This document shows, in pieces, positions 16,962-25,178 of a DNA stretch of 64,000 bases (the stretch's first letter is position 1; every line of letters begins with the position of its first letter). The notes beneath the pieces were generated by a model. The model had not been told where the DNA came from. It saw nothing but the letters and a program-made list of their open reading frames with translations, and made no database searches. The position numbers and the translations under genes were made by a program. The DNA is from Streptomyces sp. Root1304 (lineage in GTDB: Bacteria; Actinomycetota; Actinomycetes; Streptomycetales; Streptomycetaceae), in contig NZ_LMEP01000022.1 in NCBI RefSeq assembly GCF_001426405.1, forward strand, positions 562,229 to 626,228, read 5' to 3'.

Positions 16962-18029
16962 ATGCGCCTCACGCACGCGGAACTCGCCGACCGGATCCTG
17001 GGCGGCTGGACGGGCCGGATCGCCGGGAACATGCTGGGCAAGCCCGTGGAGCAGGGCGAGCACTGGACCCGGGAGCGCATCGACGCGTACCTGCGGCTGA
17101 CCGACGCCCTCCCGCTGACGGACTACCTTCCTCCCCCGCCGCCCGGCGCCGAGGGCTTCGAGCTGCGGCCCGAGTGGGAGCGGTGCGTGCGCGGCGGGAT
17201 CGACGGCAGCTGCCGGGACGACGACATCGACTGGTCGATCCTGGGGCTGCACCTCCTGGAGACGTACGGCTCGGGCTTCACGGCCGAGCAGGCGGGCCGG
17301 GAGTGGCTGCTGCGGCTCCCGTACCTCCAGACCTTCACGGCCGAGCGGGCCGCCTACCGGAACCTCGTCGCCGGGCTGCGGCCGCCGCTGACGGCCACGT
17401 ACGACAATCCGCACCAGGAGTGGATCGGCGCGCTGATCCGCGCGGACGCGTACGGCTGGACGTGTCCGGGTGATCCGCGCCGGGCCGCCTCGCTGGCCCG
17501 GCGGGACGCGGTCCTCTCGCACACCGGGAACGGGGTGTACGGGGCGATGTGGGCGGCGGCCCTGATCGCGGCGGCCTTCACCGCGCCGGACGTCGGGTCG
17601 GCCCTGGAGACGTCCCTGGAGGGGATCCCGGCGGGCAGCCGGCTCGCCAGGACCGTACGGGACACGGCGGCGCTGTACGAGGCGGGGCTCGACTGGCCGA
17701 CCACGCTCACCACCCAGGCGGAGCGGACGGCGGGGCTCGGCTGGATCCACGTCGTCCCCAACGCGGCCGTGCTGACCGCCGGACTCCTGTACGGGGAGGG
17801 GGACTTCACCCGCACGATCGCGCTGACCGTGCGGGGCGGTCTGGACACCGACTCCAACGGCGCGACGGCCGGTTCGGTGGCGGGGGTGATGTGCGGTGCG
17901 GCGGCGATCCCGCCCCGGTGGTCGGAGCCGCTGCGGGACCGGGTGAGCAGCGCCGTCCTCGGCTTCGACGGCATCCGGATCGGCGAACTCGCGGAACGGA
18001 CCGTGCGGTTGGTCGAGCGGACGGAGTGA
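16962..18029 (+). CDS. ADP-ribosylglycohydrolase family protein
   Basis: A 355-residue DraG/ARH-fold protein. GGWTGRIAGNMLGKP is the typical opening, CRDDDIDWSILGL supplies metal-binding aspartates, NGVYGAMWAAALIAA is the central helix, and VRGGLDTDSNGATAGSVAG is the C-terminal metal-binding motif. The family removes ADP-ribose from proteins or small molecules using a binuclear Mg2+ site; the actual substrate is unknown. A clear ribosome-binding site (ccggaggt) precedes the ATG. No partner ADP-ribosyltransferase is adjacent. Confidence 0.85.
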   Translation: MRLTHAELADRILGGWTGRIAGNMLGKPVEQGEHWTRERIDAYLRLTDALPLTDYLPPPPPGAEGFELRPEWERCVRGGIDGSCRDDDIDWSILGLHLLETYGSGFTAEQAGREWLLRLPYLQTFTAERAAYRNLVAGLRPPLTATYDNPHQEWIGALIRADAYGWTCPGDPRRAASLARRDAVLSHTGNGVYGAMWAAALIAAAFTAPDVGSALETSLEGIPAGSRLARTVRDTAALYEAGLDWPTTLTTQAERTAGLGWIHVVPNAAVLTAGLLYGEGDFTRTIALTVRGGLDTDSNGATAGSVAGVMCGAAAIPPRWSEPLRDRVSSAVLGFDGIRIGELAERTVRLVERTE

Positions 18030-18062
18030 GCGGACGGCTCGCTCCGTCCCCGTGCCGCGCCG

Positions 18063-18266
18063 TCAGCCCTGCGGGGGCTCCGGCGGGAGGACCCCGCCGG
18101 TGCGCTCCGCCTCGTCCCGGCTGACGGCCCGGGCCTCGGTGCGGTGCCCCCGGGCGATGTAGTCGCGGACGACCGCCTCGACGGCGTCCTGGGGGTTGCC
18201 GATGCCGGCCAGAACCATGACTTCCACGACGAGTTCGGCGTCGAGACCGATGTTGACCTTGGCCAT
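18063..18266 (-). CDS. Small VapB-like ribbon-helix-helix protein (orphan antitoxin type)
   Basis: A 67-residue protein starting MAKVNIGLDAELVVEVMVLAG with a following helix AVEAVVRDYIARG, the pattern of VapB-type (DUF2191-like) antitoxins. The C-terminus is Pro-rich (LPPEPPQG). No PIN-domain or other toxin gene is adjacent: the upstream neighbour is ogt and the downstream neighbour is the convergent glycohydrolase. It is probably an orphan DNA-binding protein. Family placement rests on a short pattern. Confidence 0.6.
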   Translation of the reverse strand: MAKVNIGLDAELVVEVMVLAGIGNPQDAVEAVVRDYIARGHRTEARAVSRDEAERTGGVLPPEPPQG

Positions 18267-18287
18267 GGCGCGAACCTAGCACCCGGC

Positions 18288-18791
18288 TCAGAACAGGGCG
18301 TCCGGTTCCCTCGTACCCGATTCGAAGGCGAGCAGGCGCTGCTTGCGGTCGAGGCCGCCGCCGTAGCCGGTGAGGCCGCCGCCCGCGCCGACCACCCGGT
18401 GGCAGGGGACGATGATGCCGACGGGGTTCTTGCCGTTGGCGAGGCCCACGGCCCGGGAGGCGCCGGGGTTGCCGAGTTCCTCGGCGAGTTCGCCGTACGT
18501 CCGGGTCTCCCCGTACGGGATGCGGAGGAGCTGCTCCCAGACGCGCAGCTGGAATGCGGTGCCGATCAGGTGCAACGGCAGGTCGAACACGGTGAGTTCG
18601 CCGGCGAAGTAGGCGTCGAGCTGGCGGATCGCCTCCCCGAAGGGGCGCGGGTCTGGCTCGCCGAAGGTCTCCTCGGGCGGGCGGTGCCGCTGACCGGTCA
18701 TGTGGACCCGGCTGAGGACGCCGTCGACGGCGACGAGGGTCAGCGGTTCGTACGGACTGTCCACGACGGTGTGCCGGACGGTGGGGGGCAT
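18288..18791 (-). CDS. ogt: Methylated-DNA--protein-cysteine methyltransferase
   Basis: A 167-residue O6-alkylguanine-DNA alkyltransferase. The acceptor cysteine is C130 in IIVPCHRVVG, preceded by the helix-turn-helix segment IPYGETRTYGELAEELG with GNPGASRAVG and the hinge NGKNP. It removes O6-methylguanine in a single-turnover suicide reaction. It begins 6 bp after the stop of the Ada/AlkA gene, so both are very likely cotranscribed as an alkylation-damage response operon. Confidence 0.92.
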   Translation of the reverse strand: MPPTVRHTVVDSPYEPLTLVAVDGVLSRVHMTGQRHRPPEETFGEPDPRPFGEAIRQLDAYFAGELTVFDLPLHLIGTAFQLRVWEQLLRIPYGETRTYGELAEELGNPGASRAVGLANGKNPVGIIVPCHRVVGAGGGLTGYGGGLDRKQRLLAFESGTREPDALF

Positions 18792-18797
18792 GGCGGT

Positions 18798-20288
18798 TCA
18801 GTGTCCTTCGCTGGGCAGCAGGTTGATCGGGTGGTCGTCGGTCGCCCACAGGTACTGGACGGCGTAGGCGCGCCAGGGGCGCCAGTGCGCGGCGCGGGCG
18901 GTGAGGGCGGCCGGGGTGCCGGGCAGGCCCAGGCCCTCCGCGGCGCGGCGGACGCCGAGGTCGCCGGGGAGGAAGGCGTCGGGGTCGCCGAGGGCCCGCA
19001 TGGCGATGATCTCTGTGGTCCAGGGGCCGAATCCGGGCAGGGCGAGCAGCCGGGCGCGGGTCTCCTCGCGGTCCTCGGCGGGGCCGAGGGAGAGGGAGCC
19101 GTCGGCGAGGGCGCGGACCAGGGTGAGGAGGGTGGTGCGGCGGCTGCGGGGCAGGGCGAGGGTCTCGGGGTCGAGGGCGGCGAGCGCCTCGGGGCCGGGG
19201 AAGAGATGGGTGAGGCCGCCCTCGGGGTCGTCGACGGGGGTGCCGTGCGCGGTGACGAGCCGGGCGGCGTGGGTGCGGGCGGCGGCGGTGGACACCTGCT
19301 GGCCGAGGACCGCCCGTACGGCGAACTCGGCGGGGTCGACGGTTCCGGGCACCCGCCGGCCGGGCGCCGTGTCCACGATCGTCGCGAGCAGCGGGTCGGC
19401 GCGCAGCCGGTCGTCGACGGCCACGGGGTCGGCGTCGAGATCGAGGAGGCGGCGGCAGCGGCTGATCGCCTGGGTGAGGTCGCGCGGGTCGGTGAGGGAG
19501 AGCCGGCAGGCGATGTGGTCGGCGCGGGGCACGAGGGCGACGATGCCGTGCCCGTAGGGGAGGCTCAGGGTCCGCCGGTAGGCGCCGTCCCGCCACTCCT
19601 CCACACCGGGGACGGCGGTCGCGGCGAGGTGGCCGAAGAGGTTGGAGGGTTCGAGCGGGGCGCGGAACGGCAGCCGCAGGCTGATCACCCCGGGGGTGGT
19701 GGCGGTCGCGGCACCGGTGGTCCGGCGGGCGGCGCGGGCGCGGAGTTCGCCGGGGGTCAGGGCGAAGACCTCGCGGACGGTGTCGTTGAAGGTGCGGATG
19801 GAGGAGAAGCCGGCCGCGAAGGCGACCTCGCCGAGGGGCATGGGCGTCGTCTCGATGAGGACCCGGGCGGTCTGGGCACGCTGCGCGCGGGCCAGGGCGA
19901 GGGGGCCGGCGCCGAGTTCCGCGAGCAGTTGGCGTTCGATCTGGCGGGTGGACCAGCCGAGCCGCCGGGCCAGCCCGGGGACGCCCTCCCGGTCCACGAC
20001 CCCGTCCTGGATGAGGCGTACGGCGCGGGCGACGGCGTCGGCGCGGACGTTCCACTCGGGCGAACCGGGGCTCGTGTCGGGGCGGCACCGCTTGCAGGCC
20101 CGGAATCCGGCGCGCTGGCAGGACGCCGCACTCGGGTGGAACTCCATGTTCTCGGGCTTCGGCGGGACGACCGGGCAGCTGGGTCGGCAGTAGATCCGGG
20201 TGGTGCGGACGGCGGTGAAGAACACGCCGTCGAAGCGGGCGTCCTTCGACTGGACGGCCCGTACGCAGCGCTCGGTGTCGGTGTGCAT
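18798..20288 (-). CDS. Ada/AlkA fusion: methyl-phosphotriester sensor, AraC HTH and 3-methyladenine glycosylase
   Basis: A 496-residue three-part protein. Residues 1-75 form an Ada zinc domain with C34, C38, C65 and C68; the spacing matches E. coli Ada C38/C42/C69/C72, so C34 is the expected methyl-phosphotriester acceptor. Residues 85-185 hold an AraC-type double helix-turn-helix (EGVPGLARRLGWSTRQIERQ, then AFAAGFSSIRTFNDTVREVF). Residues 200-490 are AlkA-like, with a helix-hairpin-helix LLALPGFGPWTTEII and downstream GDPDAFLPGDLG containing candidate catalytic Asp residues. It should repair N-alkyl bases and, when methylated, activate this operon. The ogt gene follows 6 bp later. Confidence 0.9.
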   Translation of the reverse strand: MHTDTERCVRAVQSKDARFDGVFFTAVRTTRIYCRPSCPVVPPKPENMEFHPSAASCQRAGFRACKRCRPDTSPGSPEWNVRADAVARAVRLIQDGVVDREGVPGLARRLGWSTRQIERQLLAELGAGPLALARAQRAQTARVLIETTPMPLGEVAFAAGFSSIRTFNDTVREVFALTPGELRARAARRTTGAATATTPGVISLRLPFRAPLEPSNLFGHLAATAVPGVEEWRDGAYRRTLSLPYGHGIVALVPRADHIACRLSLTDPRDLTQAISRCRRLLDLDADPVAVDDRLRADPLLATIVDTAPGRRVPGTVDPAEFAVRAVLGQQVSTAAARTHAARLVTAHGTPVDDPEGGLTHLFPGPEALAALDPETLALPRSRRTTLLTLVRALADGSLSLGPAEDREETRARLLALPGFGPWTTEIIAMRALGDPDAFLPGDLGVRRAAEGLGLPGTPAALTARAAHWRPWRAYAVQYLWATDDHPINLLPSEGH

Positions 20289-20364
20289 GGTTCAAGGATC
20301 GGGGACGGACGGCCCTCGGGCTGGCGAGAAAACGACATGGACGTCCGTCCCCGGCCGGGGCGGG

Positions 20365-21222
20365 TCAGCCGGTGACCGTCCGGTAGTGGGTGGTGAGCCG
20401 GCCGTCCTCGCCGAGGACGTGGAAGGCGAGCGCGGGCGGCTGGTCCAGGTGGACGTGCGGGTTCGCGCCCGGGTGCTCCCAGGGGAGCCGGAGGGAGGAG
20501 ACGACGCCCGGGGCGACGAGCAGCGGGCGGCCGGCGAAGGTGGTGGCGGCGGCCGTGTGGGCGTGGCCCGCGAGGAAGGCGGTGAGGTGGGGGTGGCGGT
20601 CGGCGAGCGCGGCGAGCCGCTCCTCGCCGAACTGCCGGATGCCGTCCACGTAGGGGGTGTGCAGGGGGACGGGCGGGTGGTGGAAGGCGACGAGGACGGG
20701 GACCTCGTGCGGGGTGTCGGCGAGGACCCCGTCCAGCCACGCGAGCGTCGCGTCCTCCAGGAAGCCCTCGTCCTTGCCTGGGACCGAGGAGTCGCAGAGG
20801 GCGATCACGAAGCCCTCGCCGCGGAGCACCTGGTTGACGGGGGCGGCGGGGTCGGACGGGGCTGCGGGACCGGCCGGGTCCCCGGCCTCCGCCGTGGTGG
20901 CCGGGGCGAGGAGGGCCGCCCGGAAGGCGGCCCGCTCGTCGTGGTTCCCGGGGCAGGCGAGCAGCGGATGCCGGGAGCGCAGCAGCTCCCGGACGACCGC
21001 GTACTCCTGCGGGGTGCCGTGGTCGGCGAGGTCCCCGGTGACGAGGACGGCCGCCAGGTCGTACGGCAGCTCCTCCAGGTGGCGCAGGACCGCGCGGGTC
21101 CGGTCGACGCTGCGCGGTTCCCCGTCGACATGGATGTCGCTGACATGGGCGATGACGATCACGTGACTCGGTCCTCCGTCGGTGCGCGCGAGCGGGTGCT
21201 CGTCCGACCGTACGGTGATCAC
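20365..21222 (-). CDS. Metallophosphoesterase, CpdA-like
   Basis: A 285-residue calcineurin-type phosphoesterase with all metal-binding blocks: HVSDIHVDG (DxH), LVTGDLADHG (GDx2D), CPGNHDERAAF (GNHD), and GHAHTAAATTF (GHxH). The arrangement resembles cyclic-AMP phosphodiesterase CpdA, although the substrate could be another phosphodiester. The N-terminal 20 residues or so before VIVIAHVSDIH are variable, so a later start is possible. It lies 76 bp downstream of, and in the same direction as, the lipoprotein gene at 21277. Confidence 0.82.
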   Translation of the reverse strand: MITVRSDEHPLARTDGGPSHVIVIAHVSDIHVDGEPRSVDRTRAVLRHLEELPYDLAAVLVTGDLADHGTPQEYAVVRELLRSRHPLLACPGNHDERAAFRAALLAPATTAEAGDPAGPAAPSDPAAPVNQVLRGEGFVIALCDSSVPGKDEGFLEDATLAWLDGVLADTPHEVPVLVAFHHPPVPLHTPYVDGIRQFGEERLAALADRHPHLTAFLAGHAHTAAATTFAGRPLLVAPGVVSSLRLPWEHPGANPHVHLDQPPALAFHVLGEDGRLTTHYRTVTG

Positions 21223-21276
21223 GGTCCGTGCGGTAAGGGCCGGTCGGCGACGGGTGGCCCGGCCCCCGCCGGGGTC

Positions 21277-22035
21277 CTACTGGCCGCCCACCGGGCCGAC
21301 GTACGTGCCGGGGCGGGTGGCCGCGTCCTGGAGCAGGACCGAGGAGTAGTCCCAGGTCAGCGTGGTCGAGTGGGTCTCGCCGGGCGGGGTGATGACGATC
21401 TTCTTCGGCTTGAACTCGGTGCTGTTGGACTCCGGGTCGTAGGACAGGTAGGTGATGGTGAAGCTGGTCGCGGCCCCCGGCGCCAGGGTGACCTGCCGGG
21501 GCTTCTGGGAGGTCTGCCGGGTGAGCGACCAGGTGAGGTCGCCGACCAGGTCGACGCCCGGGTAGCCGTTGAGCACGCAGGTGGCGCCGCTCTTGTTGGT
21601 CAGGGCGATGACGACCCCGCCCTGCTCGCCGACGGCCTGGGCGCCGCTGCCGGGCGCGACGGCGAAGCCGAGGCCGGCGGTGGTGCAGCGCTTCGCCGCC
21701 CCGGAGGCGCCCGAACCGGAACCCGTCCCGGCGCCCGGGCTCTCCGTACCACCGGAGGAACCACCGGACGCCCCGCCGGACGTCGTACCGCCGGTGGAAC
21801 CGCCCGAGGTCGAACCGCCCGACGTACCGCCGGTGGTCGCGGCGGACGAGGAGGCGGACGGCGCCGGGGCCGAGGACGCGCCGGGTGCGGCCGAACCGCC
21901 GCTCGCCGACCCGCCCGACGAGGCGCCGGAGCAGCCCGTCAGGGCGAGGCCGCACACGAGCGCGGCGGTGGAAAGGACCGGAACACGAAGACCACGCAAG
22001 GCTGGAACTCCCCCGTTGCTGTGCCGCGTTCCCAC
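21277..22035 (-). CDS. DUF4232-type secreted lipoprotein with Ser/Gly/Thr-rich linker
   Basis: A 252-residue protein with a lipoprotein signal ending in the lipobox L-A-L-T-G-C. A low-complexity Ser/Gly/Thr/Ala linker of about 75 residues (repeats of the type GGTSGGSTSGGS) follows, then a C-terminal domain beginning CTTAGLGFAVAPGSGAQAVG. That domain, with ALTNKSGATCVLNGYPGV and a paired cysteine, matches the DUF4232 family common in actinobacteria. The function is unknown; it is anchored outside the membrane, the linker presumably spanning the cell wall. Confidence 0.8.
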   Translation of the reverse strand: MGTRHSNGGVPALRGLRVPVLSTAALVCGLALTGCSGASSGGSASGGSAAPGASSAPAPSASSSAATTGGTSGGSTSGGSTGGTTSGGASGGSSGGTESPGAGTGSGSGASGAAKRCTTAGLGFAVAPGSGAQAVGEQGGVVIALTNKSGATCVLNGYPGVDLVGDLTWSLTRQTSQKPRQVTLAPGAATSFTITYLSYDPESNSTEFKPKKIVITPPGETHSTTLTWDYSSVLLQDAATRPGTYVGPVGGQ

Positions 22036-22102
22036 GGCACAAGATCACTTGTCGGCATACGATCACATGCCGTCACGCGGTCGGTCGCACCGGCGCGCCG
22101 GA

Positions 22103-22723
22103 CTACTCGAACCGCGTGGTGTCCCCGGCCCCGCGGCGCAGGATCTCGGGATCACCGCTGGAGAAGTCGACGACAGTGGTGGGTTCGGTTCCGCAGTCGC
22201 CGGAATCGACCACCGCGTCGACCTGGTGGTCGAGCCGCTCCTTGATCTCCCAGCCCTGGGTGAGCGGTTCGCTCTCGTCGGGCAGCAGGAGGGTGCTGGA
22301 GAGCAGCGGCTCACCGAGTTCGGCCAGCAGCGCCTGGGTGACGACGTGGTCGGGGATGCGGACGCCGACCGTCTTCTTCTTGGGGTGGAGGAGCTGGCGC
22401 GGCACCTCCTTCGTCGCGGGCAGGATGAAGGTGTAGGGGCCGGGGGTCGCCGCCTTGACCGCGCGGAAGACGTCGTTGTCGATGTGCACGAGCTGGCCCA
22501 GCTGGGCGAAGTTCTGGCACATGAGCGTGAAGTGATGCCGGTCGTCGAGGTCGCGGATCGCCCGGATGCGGCTGATGCCGTCCCGGCTGCCGAGGCGGCT
22601 GCCGAGCGCGTAACAGGAATCCGTCGGGTACGCGACGAGCGCCCCGTTCCGGATGCTGTCGGCCACCGCTGCGATGGTGCGCGACTGGGGGTTGTCGGGG
22701 TGCACGTCGAAGTACTTCGCCAT
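22103..22723 (-). CDS. Sua5/YciO/YrdC-type protein (threonylcarbamoyl-AMP synthase family)
   Basis: A 206-residue YrdC-fold protein. Landmarks are IRNGALVAYPTDSCYALGSRL (nucleotide-binding entry), IRAIRDLDDRHHFTLMCQNF, AATPGPYTFILPATKEVPR and the late VGVRIPDHV. The sequence is closer to YciO than to classical Sua5, since the SxKR motif is altered, so a direct role in tRNA t6A synthesis is not certain. It starts 9 bp after the stop of the upstream FAD oxidoreductase gene on the same strand. Confidence 0.82.
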   Translation of the reverse strand: MAKYFDVHPDNPQSRTIAAVADSIRNGALVAYPTDSCYALGSRLGSRDGISRIRAIRDLDDRHHFTLMCQNFAQLGQLVHIDNDVFRAVKAATPGPYTFILPATKEVPRQLLHPKKKTVGVRIPDHVVTQALLAELGEPLLSSTLLLPDESEPLTQGWEIKERLDHQVDAVVDSGDCGTEPTTVVDFSSGDPEILRRGAGDTTRFE

Positions 22724-22732
22724 GGGGACAGT

Positions 22733-24154
22733 CTATTTTCGCAGTCGGCGCCAGACCGCCTTCGCCGCGTTGTGGCCGGACATGCCGTGCACGCCGGGTC
22801 CGGGCGGGGTCGCGGAGGAGCAGAGGAAGACCGCCGGGTGCGGGGTGGCGTAGGGCCGGAGCGAGAGGGTGGGGCGCAGCAGGAGCTGGAGGCCACGGGC
22901 GGCGCCGCAGGCGATGTCGCCGCCGACGTAGTTGGCGTTGCGGGCGGCGAGTTCGGGGGGTCCGGCGGTGGCGCGGGCCAGGACGCGGTCGCGGAAGCCG
23001 GGGGCGAAGCGCTCGATCTGACGCTCGATCGCCTCGGTGAGGTCGCCGGTCCAGCCGTTCGGCACATGGCCGTACGCCCAGAACACGTGCTTGCCCTCGG
23101 GGGCGCGGCCCGGGTCGACGAGGCTGGGCTGCGCGGTGATGAGGAAGGGGGCGTCGGGGGCGGTGCCGGAGGAGGCCTGGCGCAGGGCGGTGCCGATCTC
23201 CCCGGCGGTGGGGCCGACCTGGACGGTTCCGGCGCGCCGGGCTTCCTCGGCGGTCCACGGTACGGGTCCGTCGAGCGCGTAGTCGATCTTGAAGGCGCTC
23301 GCGCCGTACCTGTAGTGGTCGTAGTGGCCGCCGAAGCCCGCGATCCGCGCGAGGGCGGTCGGTGAGGTGTCGAAGACGTAGGCGCGGGCCGGGGGCAGGT
23401 CGTCGAGCCGCTTGACCTCGTAGTCGGTGTGGACGGCGCCGCCGAGGTCCTTGAGGTAGGCGGTGAGGGCGTCGGAGATGGACTGGGAGCCGCCCCGGGG
23501 CATCGGCCAGCCGTTGGCGTGGGCGGCGAGCGCGAAGACCAGGCCGACGGCGCCGGTGGCGAAACCGTCGAGCGGGGCGATGACATGGCCGACGAGTCCG
23601 GCGAACAGCGCGCGGGCCTTCTCGTCCCGGAAGCGGCGCGTCAGCCAGGTGGACGGCGGCAGTCCGGCGAGGCCGAAGCGGGCGAGGGTGACGGGGTCGC
23701 GGGGCAGCGCGGTGAGCGGCAGCTGCATGAAGTCCCGGGCGAGGGTGTCCCAGCGACCGAGGAAGGGGGCGACGAGTCTGCGGTACGCGCCCGCGTCGCG
23801 CGGCCCGAAGGAGGCGGCGGTCTCGGCGACGGAGCGGGCGAGGACGGCCGCGGTCCCGTCGTCCCAGGGGTGGGCCATGGGCAGTTCGGGGTGGAGCCAG
23901 TCCAGTCCGTACCGCTCCAGCGGCATCGTCCTGAAGACGGGCGACCCGATGCCGAGGGGGTGCACGGCCGAGCAGGGGTCGTGGCGGAAGCCGGGGAGGG
24001 TGAGTTCCTCGGTCCTGGCGCCGCCGCCGACGGTGGACCTGGCCTCGAAGACGGCCACGGAGAAGCCCCTGCGGGCCAGTTCGACGGCGGCGGTCAGTCC
24101 GTTCGGCCCGGCCCCCACGACGACGGCATCGAGCATCGACGTCACCTTCGACAC
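22733..24154 (-). CDS. Phytoene-desaturase-like NAD(P)/FAD-dependent oxidoreductase
   Basis: A 473-residue flavoprotein. The N-terminal Rossmann motif is VVVGAGPNGLTAAVELARRGFSV, followed by the acidic FEAR and the GG doublet region STVGGGARTEE, as in carotenoid desaturases and related amine oxidases. The C-terminus has PGPGVHGMSGHNAAKAV, which closes the FAD site. The substrate is unknown and no carotenoid genes are near. The start is GTG 24154, preceded by a good GAAGGAG site; ATG 24136 is the alternative. The YciO-like gene follows 9 bp downstream. Confidence 0.8.
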   Translation of the reverse strand: MSKVTSMLDAVVVGAGPNGLTAAVELARRGFSVAVFEARSTVGGGARTEELTLPGFRHDPCSAVHPLGIGSPVFRTMPLERYGLDWLHPELPMAHPWDDGTAAVLARSVAETAASFGPRDAGAYRRLVAPFLGRWDTLARDFMQLPLTALPRDPVTLARFGLAGLPPSTWLTRRFRDEKARALFAGLVGHVIAPLDGFATGAVGLVFALAAHANGWPMPRGGSQSISDALTAYLKDLGGAVHTDYEVKRLDDLPPARAYVFDTSPTALARIAGFGGHYDHYRYGASAFKIDYALDGPVPWTAEEARRAGTVQVGPTAGEIGTALRQASSGTAPDAPFLITAQPSLVDPGRAPEGKHVFWAYGHVPNGWTGDLTEAIERQIERFAPGFRDRVLARATAGPPELAARNANYVGGDIACGAARGLQLLLRPTLSLRPYATPHPAVFLCSSATPPGPGVHGMSGHNAAKAVWRRLRK

Positions 24155-24242
24155 CTTCGGACTCCTTCGTCAGCCGATGGCCAGGGCTCCCAGGATAGGC
24201 CGCTGGTGACGCGGGCCCCAGGGGCCCCCGGGAGTCGCCGCG

Positions 24243-25103
24243 TCAGGAACTCGCCTCCCCGGGGGTCTCATCGCCGACGAGCAGCGTCCGGACGCGTTCG
24301 GCGGTCGCCGCGTCCCTCGCCGCCGTGAACGGCAGCGCGTTCCCGCCGGTGATGCGGAACGGCTCACCGGCGACCGTCGTCTGCGCGCCGCCGGCCTCGG
24401 CGACGAGGAGGAGTCCGGCCGCGTGGTCCCAGGCGTACTCCCAGGAGAAGGCGGTGGCGTCGATCGCGCCCCGGGCGACGGCCAGGTACTCGAGGCCGGC
24501 GGAGCCGCAGGGCCGGGGCGCGACGCCCTCGGTGACCAGGCCGAGCAGGGCGCGCTTCTGGTCCGGGGTGGTGTAGTCGGGGTGCGAGGTGGCGACCTCC
24601 AGGACGGCGCCGGGCGCGGGCGAACCGGCGTGCAGCGGCTGCCCGTTGAGGGTGGCGCCCCGGCCGCGTACGGCCACGGCGAACTCGTCGAGGGCGGGCG
24701 CGAAGGTCCAGGAGGCGAGGAGTTCGCCGTGCCGGGCGAGCGCGACGAGGGTGCAGAAGCCGGGGTCGCCGTGGACGAACTGGCGGGTGCCGTCGACGGG
24801 GTCCACGATCCACACGGGGGCGTCGCCGCGCAGCGCCTCGTAGAGAGCGGGGTCGGCATGGACGGCTTCCTCGCCGACGACCACGGAACCGGGCAGCAGC
24901 GCGGTCAGGGAGGCGGTGAGATGGGCCTCGGCAGCCCGGTCGGCGACGGTGACCAGGTCGTGCGGCCCGTCCTTCTCGACTATCTCCTCCGCGGCGAGCT
25001 GCCGGAAGCGCGGCATGATCTCGGCGGCGGCCGCCTTGCGGACCGCCTCCTCCACCTCGGTCGTACGGCCGCCGAGGACGTGCTCAAGGAAGTCATCGAT
25101 CAT
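24243..25103 (-). CDS. Inositol monophosphatase family protein
   Basis: A 286-residue Mg2+-dependent phosphatase with the three family motifs: GEEAVHAD, WIVDPVDGTRQFVHG (DPxDGT), and EYAWDHAAGLLLVAEAGG (WDxAAG). The start is ATG 25103; the frame continues far upstream without further similarity. Possible substrates include inositol-1-phosphate, histidinol phosphate and fructose-1,6-bisphosphate; the sequence does not decide. It is divergent from the lipoate ligase gene. Confidence 0.85.
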   Translation of the reverse strand: MIDDFLEHVLGGRTTEVEEAVRKAAAAEIMPRFRQLAAEEIVEKDGPHDLVTVADRAAEAHLTASLTALLPGSVVVGEEAVHADPALYEALRGDAPVWIVDPVDGTRQFVHGDPGFCTLVALARHGELLASWTFAPALDEFAVAVRGRGATLNGQPLHAGSPAPGAVLEVATSHPDYTTPDQKRALLGLVTEGVAPRPCGSAGLEYLAVARGAIDATAFSWEYAWDHAAGLLLVAEAGGAQTTVAGEPFRITGGNALPFTAARDAATAERVRTLLVGDETPGEASS

Positions 25104-25178
25104 GCGTCCAGCTAAGCACGCGGGACTGACGGCCGGACAGGCGCACTCGTCATCCGCCGTTTCCCCGAGGAGTACCCT

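Noticed and set aside
18063..18266. A toxin-antitoxin pair around the VapB-like gene
   Set aside because: Neither neighbour encodes a PIN-domain or other toxin; only an orphan antitoxin-like protein is supported.
17806..20295. An 829-codon minus-strand frame across the repair genes
   Set aside because: Its composition is almost only Arg, Pro, Gly and Ala; the true Ada/AlkA and Ogt frames are in another phase.
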